Part shown: piece by piece, positions 1 to 6,927 of the stretch
Layout: each line of letters opens with the position of its first letter
How positions within the stretch are numbered: position 1 is the stretch's first letter
Source: Candidatus Omnitrophota bacterium
Lineage (GTDB): Bacteria; Omnitrophota; Omnitrophia; Omnitrophales; JACQLI01
Direction of reading: 5' to 3'
DNA length: 11,269 bases
Assembly: GCA_016204125.1 (NCBI GenBank)
Contig: JACQLI010000072.1
Coordinates: 1-11,269 of the forward strand
Translations under genes and position numbers: made by a program
Notes under the pieces: generated by a model
Seen by the model: only the letters and a program-made list of their open reading frames with translations
What the model was told of the DNA's origin: nothing
Databases searched by the model: none

Positions 1-1095
1 GTCCATAAATCCTGTTAATAGGCTTATCGCAGCTGTAAAAAGGATCAGAAGAAGCGTTGGATCGCTATGGCCAATAGAAAGCATCGCTTCAGCAATTCGT
101 TCAGTCACACCTACATATTTCAGTGTTCCTACGGATGCAAAGAGGGACATGAAAAAGGTGAGCGTCCACCAATCAACCCGTCTCATAAAGAAGCCGCGCG
201 CCGATTCCCCAGTAAGCATGATCGAAAAAGCTCCAGCCGTCAGTGCCGTTCCAAGGAGAAGTGCATTTTTTTGAAGTCCAAGCATCTTTTCCAGATGCGC
301 ATGGAGGATGAGGCAGGTAATCGTTCCTAAAAAGAGGATCCAGCATAAGCGGATATCACTTTTCTTATAAGAAACATGCTTTGTTTCATCCAACGCCTCT
401 TTTTCGGCCCTCATTTTTCTTCCTAATTCCTTAAGACTTTTTCCAAAGAGGAAAAGGCAGATGGGAATGGTAATGCCAAGTGTTAATAGAGAAATAGGAG
501 ATGCCCACCTTAGGAAATCAGCAAAAGTCAAATGGGCCCTCAAGGCAATCATGACACCGATCGGATTCCCTACCGCAGTGGCGCTGCTACCTATATTCGT
601 TGTGAAAACCAGCATGAGCAGAAAAGGGATAGGGTTTAATTGATAGCGTTTGGTCAGATGAAACATCGTAGACATCATGAAAAGGATGGACGTGACTTCA
701 TCTACTAACGCTGCTGATAAACTTGCAAGCGCCATCAAGGCAGTCATTAAAAGATATGGACGATGGCCTATGGTATCGACTACTTCGGCAATGAGATACT
801 CAAAGAAATGCCTTTCCTCCAAGAATCCGATTAAAGTCATCATTCCAACCAGGAAAAGAATGATGTCAAGACCTGCAAATTCAATAATATGGGGAATGTC
901 AAGAAGATTCGTCGCTAATAGAAGCGAAATGCCGCCAAAGGCAAAGGCCAAACGGAATTGCCAATAGAAAAGTGTTCCGCAGATGACTGTTAGGAAAACA
1001 AGTGTTGAGATAATCTGGGCTGTCGTGAAATGACAGCAGGAAAGACCACCAGCTGTTAAGGCGAGGATGCCAAAAATCGAGAGAGGTTTTTTCAA
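1..1095 (-). CDS. ArsB/NhaD (SLC13-like) superfamily ion permease, 3' end cut by window
   Basis: This reading frame runs off the left edge; 365 codons are visible and the C-terminus is missing. The protein is strongly hydrophobic, with about eight or nine likely membrane segments, so it is an inner-membrane transporter. Residues 131-138 (VDEVTSIL) match the conserved helix break of the ArsB/NhaD ion-transporter superfamily. Residues 166-180 (TNIGSSATAVGNPIG) match its re-entrant signature of the type N-I-G-x-x-A-T-x-x-G-N-P. A basic cytoplasmic loop lies near residues 219-248. Family members move arsenite, Na+/H+ or di- and tricarboxylates; the substrate cannot be told from sequence. The best start is a TTG at 1095-1093 giving a MKKPL N-terminus. 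The first in-frame ATG encodes residue 85, inside a membrane segment, and is too late. The start lies 3 nt after the TAA of the acetyltransferase and in the same frame, with only a weak ribosome site, so translation is probably coupled. Confidence 0.85.
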   Translation of the reverse strand, partial: MKKPLSIFGILALTAGGLSCCHFTTAQIISTLVFLTVICGTLFYWQFRLAFAFGGISLLLATNLLDIPHIIEFAGLDIILFLVGMMTLIGFLEERHFFEYLIAEVVDTIGHRPYLLMTALMALASLSAALVDEVTSILFMMSTMFHLTKRYQLNPIPFLLMLVFTTNIGSSATAVGNPIGVMIALRAHLTFADFLRWASPISLLTLGITIPICLFLFGKSLKELGRKMRAEKEALDETKHVSYKKSDIRLCWILFLGTITCLILHAHLEKMLGLQKNALLLGTALTAGAFSIMLTGESARGFFMRRVDWWTLTFFMSLFASVGTLKYVGVTERIAEAMLSIGHSDPTLLLILFTAAISLLTGFMD

Positions 1096-1098
1096 AGA

Positions 1099-1677
1099 TT
1101 AATCCGCTTCGTAATGTTCAGTTGCCCGTAAATCGTAGACCATGACTACAAGATCATGACTTTCTCCCTTCACATCCTTTATATGTTGTGGAAAAACAGC
1201 CATGTTCACGAAACCTAACTTTTCAAAGACCGCAATCGGCTGCGATTGCTCTGCCATAAACTCCGCGTCGAGTTTAACAAGCCCGATATCAAGAGCAATC
1301 TGGCAAAGCTCTCCCACCAAATGAGTAGCCAGCCCTTTACCTCGGTATTGGGGATGGATGACCACACGAACGGTTCCGATATGACTTTTCCACCCTCTTT
1401 TTTCCTGATGAAGGGTGGCGTCACCAACAATTTTACCTTCCAGATCCGCAATAAGGGGAAGAATGGTTTCGTAGTCCAAATTCTGACACCAACGTTTGAT
1501 GACTTGAGGATCTTTAACATCGTCACGAAGATAAAGAATATCTTCATCAGGTATGGCCTTGAAAAACTCAACAAGTGGTGCTTCATCTTGGGGAATGAGG
1601 GGACGGAGAATAACTCTAGTTCCCTCATCGAGTTTGACAGGCTTGGGGAAACGCTCTTCAAGAACGATCTCTAACAT
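1099..1677 (-). CDS. GNAT-family N-acetyltransferase
   Basis: A 192-residue protein with the Gcn5-related acetyltransferase fold. Residues about 20-60 form the N-terminal strand and helices (RVILRPLIPQDEAPLVEFF). Residues 103-120 are motif A (VRVVIHPQYRGKGLATHL) with the acetyl-CoA pyrophosphate loop Q110-Y-R-G-K-G-L-A117. Residues 148-156 (IAVFEKLGF) are motif B. The family transfers an acetyl group from acetyl-CoA to an amine on a small molecule, peptide or protein lysine; the acceptor here is unknown. The closest general type is RimI/YncA-like. It starts 10 nt after the nuoN stop with no visible Shine-Dalgarno sequence (the stretch before the ATG is pyrimidine-rich), so it may depend on ribosomes finishing nuoN. 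It has no obvious role in complex I and is probably co-transcribed by position. A regulatory lysine acetylase is possible but unsupported. Confidence 0.88.
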   Translation of the reverse strand: MLEIVLEERFPKPVKLDEGTRVILRPLIPQDEAPLVEFFKAIPDEDILYLRDDVKDPQVIKRWCQNLDYETILPLIADLEGKIVGDATLHQEKRGWKSHIGTVRVVIHPQYRGKGLATHLVGELCQIALDIGLVKLDAEFMAEQSQPIAVFEKLGFVNMAVFPQHIKDVKGESHDLVVMVYDLRATEHYEAD

Positions 1678-1687
1678 GGGAGACAGT

Positions 1688-3106
1688 TTACAAGATTAAG
1701 GCGCGGGAGACAAATTCAATAAATGGCGAAGGCCAAACACCCATAACGATGATGCCAGCCAAGGTGATAATCAATGCCAGGAAAAGAGGAATGGGATGAT
1801 CAAGCGGTTCCTTGGTCTCAGCGGGTACGAGATACATAAGGCGTACGACTTTAAAATAATAGAAGGCCGCAACCGCACTATTGAGGGCGGCCACCACAGC
1901 CAAGGTGAAAAACTTGCCTTCGATGGCGCTCGCAAAAACAAAGTACTTACCAATAAACCCAGCCAAAGGAGGTATTCCAGCAAGCGAGAGAAGGAAAAGA
2001 GTCAGACAAAAAGCAAGGAAGGGTGATTTTTCGGATAGCCCTGCGTAGCTTTCAATTTCATCGTTTCCGAAATGATTGGAAACGATGATTACGCAGAGGA
2101 ATGCGCCGAGGTTGGTAAGAGCATAAGCGATTAAGTAGACGAGCACACCTTGAACACCGATCACGTTTGAAACAGCAAGCCCTATCAAGATGTAACCCGC
2201 CTGGGCAATGGATGAATAGGCCAGAAGACGTTTGATATTGGTTTGCGAGATGGCAATAACATTTCCTATCGTCATCGTAAGCATAGAAAGAACTGACAAG
2301 AATACACTCCACTCACTTTGGAGCTCGAGGAAACTTGTATGAAGGATCCGAAGAATAATGGCAAAGCCTAAAGCCTTGGGTCCTACCGTTAGAAATGCGG
2401 TAACGGGAGTTGGCGCTCCTTCATAAACATCGGGCGCCCACATATGAAACGGCGCCATTGAAATCTTAAAGCCGAGGCCGACCATCATCAGGAGAATGGT
2501 GGCAACGACAAGAGCTTGTGAGACAGGGGCTGTGAGAAGTCTTGCCTGGATCATATTCAAATCAATCGATCCCGTTAACCCAAAGAGAATCGACATCCCA
2601 AAGAGCATCACTCCTGAAGAAGTACTGCCGAAGAGAAGGTATTTCAAAGCCGCTTCCTTTGACTGGGGGTTTTTCTTGAGAAAACCCACCAGGAGATAAG
2701 AGAGGATTGAGACAAACTCGATGGAAAGGAAGATCATCAAAAGATTATTTGAAGAGCCCATCAGGATCAGACCAAACGCCATAAAAAGAAAAAGGGCTGA
2801 ATACTCTCCCGAATAAGGAAGAGGGGGTTTATAAGCAAGTGAGGCGAGAAGCGTGATGGCTACGATACCCAGACTAGCGAGTTTGAAAAAGAAACTGAAA
2901 GGATCGAGGACAAAAAACCCGAAGAAAAGAGAAAGGGGCTCGTGTGGGTAGCGGACAGAGATAAGCGCCGCCCCTATTCCGAGGACTCCAAGAAGAATAA
3001 GAAGTCTCTTATTGGAGACAAATAGATCCAGCAGGATAAGCGCGAAGGCGGTTCCCAAGACAATCAATTCGGGTACGAAATATTGAAGGCTGGTAACCGC
3101 ATCCAT
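1688..3106 (-). CDS. nuoN: NADH-quinone oxidoreductase subunit N (antiporter-like)
   Basis: A 472-residue polytopic membrane protein of the Mrp/ND2 antiporter-like family, one of three proton channels of the complex I membrane arm and the one nearest the quinone module. The expected charged residues are present: E130 in LSIEFVSILSYLLVGF (E. coli E133), K214 in GLGFKISMAPFHMW (K217), K244 in VGPKALGF (K247) and K387 in GFIGKYF (K395). The segment PFHMWAPDVYEGAPTPVTAF at 219-238 is the family signature around the broken helix. Its length matches E. coli NuoN (about 485). The ATG lies one base after the nuoM TGA stop, and ribosome-site complementarity is weak, so initiation is probably coupled to nuoM. 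It is the last nuo gene of the cluster, its usual place. Confidence 0.98.
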   Translation of the reverse strand: MDAVTSLQYFVPELIVLGTAFALILLDLFVSNKRLLILLGVLGIGAALISVRYPHEPLSLFFGFFVLDPFSFFFKLASLGIVAITLLASLAYKPPLPYSGEYSALFLFMAFGLILMGSSNNLLMIFLSIEFVSILSYLLVGFLKKNPQSKEAALKYLLFGSTSSGVMLFGMSILFGLTGSIDLNMIQARLLTAPVSQALVVATILLMMVGLGFKISMAPFHMWAPDVYEGAPTPVTAFLTVGPKALGFAIILRILHTSFLELQSEWSVFLSVLSMLTMTIGNVIAISQTNIKRLLAYSSIAQAGYILIGLAVSNVIGVQGVLVYLIAYALTNLGAFLCVIIVSNHFGNDEIESYAGLSEKSPFLAFCLTLFLLSLAGIPPLAGFIGKYFVFASAIEGKFFTLAVVAALNSAVAAFYYFKVVRLMYLVPAETKEPLDHPIPLFLALIITLAGIIVMGVWPSPFIEFVSRALIL

Positions 3107-3107
3107 C

Positions 3108-4580
3108 TCAGAAAGGAATCCCGTTTAGCTTTGCCAGCAGAGCTGTGAGGGCAGGAGCCATGTATTCAAGAATGAATTTGGGGTATACCCCGACAGCCAA
3201 AATGAAGATCATCAGCGGAACGAGGGTAAAGATTTCCCGACGGTTGATGTCAGGAAGAGAACTCCACTTTGGATTCAAAGGTCCCAAAAGGACACGCTGA
3301 ATCATATAAAGGAGGTAAGTCGCCGCAAGGATGATCCCAATACAGGCGAGCACTGCGAACCACCGATAGACCTGAAAGGTGCCCAAAAGACAGAGAAATT
3401 CACTCACAAAACCACTCAATCCTGGCAGACCCAAGGAGGCTAATGAGAAGAAAATCAAGATGCCGCTGTAAACTGTCATCTTGACCCCAAGCCCACCGAA
3501 ACCATTCAGGTCACGGCTGTGAGCCCTGTCATAAAGCACACCGACAAGCAAGAAGAGTCCTCCTGTAATCGTTCCATGGTTGAACATCTGAAGCAAAGCT
3601 CCATTAAGACCGTCTTGTGTGAAGGCGGCAAGTCCCAAGAGGACAAAGCCCATGTGGCTGACGCTTGAATAGGCAATCATTTTTTTGAAGTCTTGTTGAG
3701 CAAGAGAGACAAAACCGCCGTAGATGATTCCAGTTACAGCCAAGACACCCATCCAGGGCTGAAACCAGCGCGCCCCATCAGGAAGGATTGGGTAGCTGAT
3801 GCGGAAAAATCCATAAGTCCCCATCTTAAGAAGGACGCCGGCAAGGAGGACAGAAATAGGAGTCGGCGCTTCCACGTGGGCATCAGGCAGCCAGGTATGG
3901 AACGGCCATATCGGGACTTTGATTGCGAACCCAAGGAAAAATGCAAGAAAGACGAATTGCTGAAAGGTGCGAGAATACGCGATCTTTCCAAGCTCCGTCA
4001 TATCAAAAGTGTGAGGCGACGAATAAAAGTAAAGTGCCAAGATGCCAAGGAGCATAAAAAGACTTCCTGCCAACGTATAAAGAAAGAATTTGATCGCGGC
4101 ATATTCCTTTCTCGGACCTCCCCAGATGCCGATGAGGAAGTACATGGGTACCAGAACAACTTCCCAGAAGATGTAGAAAAGGAAAAGATCGAGCGCAACG
4201 AAAGTCCCCAGCATTCCTGTAGATAAGAGAAGGTAAAGGAAATAGTATTCCTTTTCACGCTCCTTAATTCCAAAGGAGCCGATACAGGCGAGACAAGAAA
4301 GGAGTAGGGTCAGAAAGACCATGGGGAGACTGATTCCGTCGACACCCAAGGTGTAATTCACACCAATCTGGGGAATCCAAGAGGCTTTCTCAAGGAACTG
4401 TATATCCGTAACATTTGGATTGAACTTGGCGAGAAGAATACAGCCCAAGAGGAGGTTGAAACCGCAAAGGGCCGTGGCTTTCCATTTGATCCACTGCGTC
4501 ATTGACTTGGGAAAGAAAAGAATGACGATCGCGCCAGCAAGCGGAACAAAAACTATCCAAGAAAGCAGATGGTTCAGCAT
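3108..4580 (-). CDS. nuoM: NADH-quinone oxidoreductase subunit M (antiporter-like)
   Basis: A 490-residue membrane protein of the ND4/Mrp antiporter-like family, the middle proton channel of complex I. Key residues are in register with E. coli NuoM: E140 in FWEVVLVPMYFLIGIWGG (E144), K221 in AIKVPIWPFHTWLPDAH (K234), K252 in GVLLKMGTYGF (K265) and E394 in LSGFVSEFL (E407). The signature HVEAPTPISVLLAGVLLKMG at 235-254 identifies it as NuoM rather than NuoL or NuoN. About 14 transmembrane helices are expected. The start is 8 nt after the nuoL stop and has the clearest Shine-Dalgarno sequence among the nuo genes here. It ends one base before nuoN. Confidence 0.98.
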   Translation of the reverse strand: MLNHLLSWIVFVPLAGAIVILFFPKSMTQWIKWKATALCGFNLLLGCILLAKFNPNVTDIQFLEKASWIPQIGVNYTLGVDGISLPMVFLTLLLSCLACIGSFGIKEREKEYYFLYLLLSTGMLGTFVALDLFLFYIFWEVVLVPMYFLIGIWGGPRKEYAAIKFFLYTLAGSLFMLLGILALYFYSSPHTFDMTELGKIAYSRTFQQFVFLAFFLGFAIKVPIWPFHTWLPDAHVEAPTPISVLLAGVLLKMGTYGFFRISYPILPDGARWFQPWMGVLAVTGIIYGGFVSLAQQDFKKMIAYSSVSHMGFVLLGLAAFTQDGLNGALLQMFNHGTITGGLFLLVGVLYDRAHSRDLNGFGGLGVKMTVYSGILIFFSLASLGLPGLSGFVSEFLCLLGTFQVYRWFAVLACIGIILAATYLLYMIQRVLLGPLNPKWSSLPDINRREIFTLVPLMIFILAVGVYPKFILEYMAPALTALLAKLNGIPF

Positions 4581-4583
4581 AGT

Positions 4584-4590
4584 CTCTCCT
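4584..4590 (-). promoter_or_regulatory. Shine-Dalgarno of nuoM overlapping the nuoL stop
   Basis: The mRNA reads TAGGAGAGACTATG, where TAG ends nuoL and ATG starts nuoM. AGGAGAG is a near-ideal ribosome binding site 3 nt from the ATG if the full heptamer is counted, or 5 nt from its AGGAG core. It fixes the nuoM start and suggests independent initiation as well as coupling. Confidence 0.75.
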
Positions 4591-6514
4591 ATTTTCTCAG
4601 TTCAAAAAAGAGGAGCATGAGGGCTCCAATAAATGAAATGATAAGGTAATTTTGCACAAAGCCAGTTTGAATTTTCCGAAGAGCACTTGAAAATCCTCGC
4701 GTTAAAGCACCCACGCCATTCACAGCGCCGTCGACAATATGAATATCAATCCAATTTTGGATATCGCTCAAGCGAAGATTCCCAATCCCTGTAGCGTTCA
4801 CAAGCCCATCAATTACACCCAGATCGAACTTGGCAAGTGCTGAGCTTAGGGCGTACCAGCCTCGAATCACGGTTGCTTGATAAAGCTCATCAAACCAGAG
4901 TTTTCGATTTGATGCAAGGTAGAGAGGTTTGAAAATCGCCCCCAATTTTTCGGGAACAGCTGGAAAAACAAGATAAAGAAGCCACGCCAAAACAATTCCA
5001 AAAGCCCCAAGACCAACCGAGATTCCCATAACAAAAAGATTGATTGCATGCTCAGCGCCGTGACTACCTTCAATAAATGTTTGGAAGAAATGATTCATCC
5101 AAGGCGAACCAGGAAGACCAACAAGAGCCGAGCCGATGGCAAGGAGCCAAAGGGGAATGGTCATGATAGCAGGCGATTCATGGACATGGAATTCCTTCCG
5201 AGGTTTTCCGAAGAAGGTGAGGAAGACGAGTCTGAACATATAAAAAGCGGTCATCGTAGCGGTGATCGAAAGGAGGTAGTAAAAAATCGGCATTCCCGAT
5301 TCGTAAGCACTGACCAAGATCTCATCTTTACTCCAAAAACCAGAAAGCGGAGGAACACCCGCAATCGCAAGTGAGGCGATGAGAAAAGTAAATGTTGTAT
5401 GCGGCATCTTCTTCCAAAGGCCTCCCATTTCTCGAATATCCTGAGTTCCCGTGCCGTGAATGACACTGCCAGCTCCCAAGAAGAGAAGGGCTTTAAAGAA
5501 AGCATGAGTCATCAAGTGAAAAGTCCCTGCGCCGTAACCTTTGAGGCCGAGCGCAGCGATCATAAAGCCAAGTTGGGAAATCGTGGAATAGGCAAGGACC
5601 CGTTTGATATCGGTTTGGGTGAGTGCAATAAAAGCAGCCATAAAAGCCGTGATCGTTCCAATGGTTGCAATTGGAAGAAGGGCGTCTGGGAAGAAAGTGA
5701 TGAGACCAAATGAACGGGCCACAAGATAGACGCCTGCGGCAACCATGGTCGCAGCATGAATGAGAGCACTCACAGGCGTTGGGCCTTCCATCGCATCGGG
5801 AAGCCAGACATGCAATGGAAATTGCGCTGACTTACCAACCGCGCCACCGAAAATAAGGAGACCAGCTAGTGTAAGCACTTTAGACTGACTTGCGAAGGGC
5901 GCGAGAAATTCGTGATTTAGATTTCTAAGCTCCAGTGTTCCTGTAGTGAAGAAGAGGAGGAGCATGCCAAGAAATAAAGCGATGTCACCTACACGGGTTG
6001 TGATGAAAGCTTTTTTGGAAGCAGCAGCAGCTGAAGGCTTCTCAAACCAAAATCCAATCAATAAATAGGAACAGAGACCAACGAGTTCCCAAGAGATGTA
6101 AAGCATAAGAAGACTATTGGCAAGGACGAGGCTCAGCATGGAAGCCATAAAAAGAGAGAGGTAGGCAAAGAATCTTGAAAAGCGAGGATCCCCATGCATG
6201 TATCCTACGGAGTAAATGATGATTAAGGTCCCGACGACCGTTACGACAAAAAGCATCATGGCGCTCAGGGCATCGATTGAAAATCCGAAAAGGAAGAGCG
6301 CGCTCCCTATTCTTAACCATTCGAAATGGTGAACAAATATCTGACCTTGCACCGCTCCCATCACAAACGGCGTCGAGAGGATAAGGGAAAGAAGACTCGC
6401 TCCAATGGCTACCCAAGCGCTCTTATCACCAAACCGTTTTCCAAAGAAAATGAGAAAGGCAAAAGCCAGAAGTGGAAAAAGCGGAATGAGATAAGCGAGA
6501 GTAACCATTACCAT
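4589..6514 (-). CDS. nuoL: NADH-quinone oxidoreductase subunit L (antiporter-like, with lateral helix)
   Basis: A 641-residue membrane protein, the distal proton channel of complex I (ND5 family). Visible family residues are E143 in SWELVGLCSYLLIGFW, K228 in GGAVGKSAQFPLHVWLPDAM, the signature EGPTPVSALIHAATMVAAGV at 243-262, H334/H337 and K341 in FHLMTHAFFKALLFL, and K396 in SGFWSKDEIL. The C-terminal part (about 540-615) is amphipathic and ends with a hydrophobic helix (NYLIISFIGALMLLFF), consistent with the long lateral helix HL and its anchoring TM16. Full length for the family (E. coli 613). Two starts are possible: ATG at 6514, overlapping nuoK by 7 nt, or ATG at 6508, sharing one base with the nuoK TAA (TAATG). 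Neither has a clear Shine-Dalgarno sequence, so coupling to nuoK is likely. The second gives a more usual N-terminus (MVTLAYLIPLFP). Confidence 0.98.
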   Translation of the reverse strand: MVMVTLAYLIPLFPLLAFAFLIFFGKRFGDKSAWVAIGASLLSLILSTPFVMGAVQGQIFVHHFEWLRIGSALFLFGFSIDALSAMMLFVVTVVGTLIIIYSVGYMHGDPRFSRFFAYLSLFMASMLSLVLANSLLMLYISWELVGLCSYLLIGFWFEKPSAAAASKKAFITTRVGDIALFLGMLLLFFTTGTLELRNLNHEFLAPFASQSKVLTLAGLLIFGGAVGKSAQFPLHVWLPDAMEGPTPVSALIHAATMVAAGVYLVARSFGLITFFPDALLPIATIGTITAFMAAFIALTQTDIKRVLAYSTISQLGFMIAALGLKGYGAGTFHLMTHAFFKALLFLGAGSVIHGTGTQDIREMGGLWKKMPHTTFTFLIASLAIAGVPPLSGFWSKDEILVSAYESGMPIFYYLLSITATMTAFYMFRLVFLTFFGKPRKEFHVHESPAIMTIPLWLLAIGSALVGLPGSPWMNHFFQTFIEGSHGAEHAINLFVMGISVGLGAFGIVLAWLLYLVFPAVPEKLGAIFKPLYLASNRKLWFDELYQATVIRGWYALSSALAKFDLGVIDGLVNATGIGNLRLSDIQNWIDIHIVDGAVNGVGALTRGFSSALRKIQTGFVQNYLIISFIGALMLLFFELRK

Positions 6515-6819
6515 TTGAGAAGGTTGATTTCGTCTGTGTAAACAGTTCGTTTGATTCGATACAGGGCAAGGACAATCGCAAGACCCACCGTTGCCCCAAC
6601 TGCTGCAAGGGTGATCACAAAAATAGCAAAGACTTGACCCATGACAGGGTCTAAGGCATTTGACCGTGAAAAAGCAATCAGGTTGACATTGACTGAATTC
6701 AAAATAAGTTCAATCGAAATCAAAATTCCAACCACATTACGGCGCACAAGCACCCCGTAGACCCCAATCGCAAAAAGAAGCGTCGAAAAAATCAATATAT
6801 GCTCTAATGGAATCAACAT
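6508..6819 (-). CDS. nuoK: NADH-quinone oxidoreductase subunit K, lacking the second membrane Glu
   Basis: A 103-residue, three-helix membrane subunit (ND4L family) linking NuoJ/NuoA to the antiporter-like subunits along the proton path. It has the family N-terminus (MLIPLEHILIFSTLLFAIG), the RRN turn at 26-28, and the essential first glutamate E37 in GILISIELILNSVNVN (E. coli E36). In helix 3 the motif usually reads A-A-A-E-A-x-x-G-L-A. Here residues 72-81 read AAVGATVGLA, so the position of E. coli E72 is G75 (codon GGG, one transition from GAG). Counting from the conserved GQV motif confirms the alignment (E. coli G58-Q59, here G61-Q62). No other acidic residue lies in helix 3. The start codon has no good Shine-Dalgarno sequence and lies inside the end of a short upstream reading frame (see 6813-6926). 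Confidence 0.96.
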   Translation of the reverse strand: MLIPLEHILIFSTLLFAIGVYGVLVRRNVVGILISIELILNSVNVNLIAFSRSNALDPVMGQVFAIFVITLAAVGATVGLAIVLALYRIKRTVYTDEINLLKW

Positions 6820-6926
6820 ACCGAATCAGCGGAGGAATCAGCGGAGGCGTTACTACCAGTGCCACGCTGATTGAGCCTGGCACCCACAGTAACGCCTCCG
6901 ATGAGTTTACGAGATTGCTTAGACAT
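6813..6926 (-). CDS. Possible small gene (37 aa) between nuoJ and nuoK
   Basis: A 37-codon reading frame fills the nuoJ-nuoK gap. Its ATG is one base after the nuoJ TGA and is preceded by AAGGAAAG (AAGGA core 9 nt upstream), a better ribosome site than nuoK has. Its TGA overlaps the nuoK start (ATGTTGA), an arrangement typical of coupled genes. The predicted peptide begins MSKQSRKLIGGVTVGARL, basic and without a membrane segment, and ends in a Ser/Ala/Asp repeat, SADS-SADS, encoded by a 12-bp tandem duplication that keeps the frame. I do not recognise it. It could be a real small subunit or leader peptide, a purely translational bridge that delivers ribosomes to nuoK, or a chance frame through a palindromic repeat. 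Codon spacing and signals favour translation; nothing shows function. Confidence 0.4.
   Translation of the reverse strand: MSKQSRKLIGGVTVGARLNQRGTGSNASADSSADSVC
6823..6846. repeat. Tandem 12-bp direct repeat (two copies)
   Basis: GAATCAGCGGAG occurs at 6823-6834 and again, without a spacer, at 6835-6846 (plus strand). The unit is 12 bp, a multiple of three, and keeps the small reading frame open. It lies just upstream of the nuoK start in the mRNA sense. Confidence 0.95.
6824..6900 (-). promoter_or_regulatory. Possible pseudoknot controlling nuoK translation
   Basis: In the mRNA the apical loop of the hairpin carries AAUCAGCG (plus-strand positions 6865-6872). The exact complement CGCUGAUU occurs twice downstream, at 6836-6843 and 6824-6831. 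The second copy ends 4 nt before the nuoK ATG, where a ribosome site would lie. Pairing of the loop with either copy would form a pseudoknot, and the two copies could compete. The complementarity is seen directly; folding and regulation are inferred. Confidence 0.35.
6842..6900. repeat. Nested inverted repeat (hairpin) in the nuoJ-nuoK gap
   Basis: A perfect 13-bp outer stem is formed by 6842-6854 (CGGAGGCGTTACT) and 6888-6900 (AGTAACGCCTCCG). Inside, a 4x4 internal loop (GUGG/UGGU in the mRNA, mostly G-U wobbles) leads to a perfect 6-bp inner stem, 6859-6864 with 6878-6883 (GTGCCA/TGGCAC), capped by a 13-nt loop. No T-run follows on either strand, so it is not a classic intrinsic terminator. 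It may be a stabilising or processing hairpin, or a palindromic repeat element. Confidence 0.9.
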
Positions 6927-6927
6927 A

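Noticed and set aside
67..967. Three plus-strand open frames of 60 to 96 codons near the left edge
   Set aside because: They lie opposite a continuous 365-codon minus-strand permease frame with family motifs, which lacks a late ATG and runs off the edge.
1215..1674. Open frames on both strands within the acetyltransferase gene (148 and 142 codons)
   Set aside because: The annotated frame has clear GNAT motifs; the others have none and overlap it fully.
3693..4226. 177-codon open frame on the plus strand opposite nuoM
   Set aside because: It is very Lys/Arg-rich, as expected for the complement of a hydrophobic membrane-protein gene, with no ribosome site or family resemblance.
3108..6514. 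Mrp-type Na+/H+ antiporter rather than complex I subunits
   Set aside because: The antiporter-like genes sit in a nuo operon with nuoB-C-D-I-H-J-K, and NuoL has the lateral-helix C-terminus specific to complex I.
6842..6900. Rho-independent terminator between nuoJ and nuoK
   Set aside because: The stem is strong, but no T-run follows on either strand, the loop is long, and the same operon clearly continues with nuoK-nuoN.
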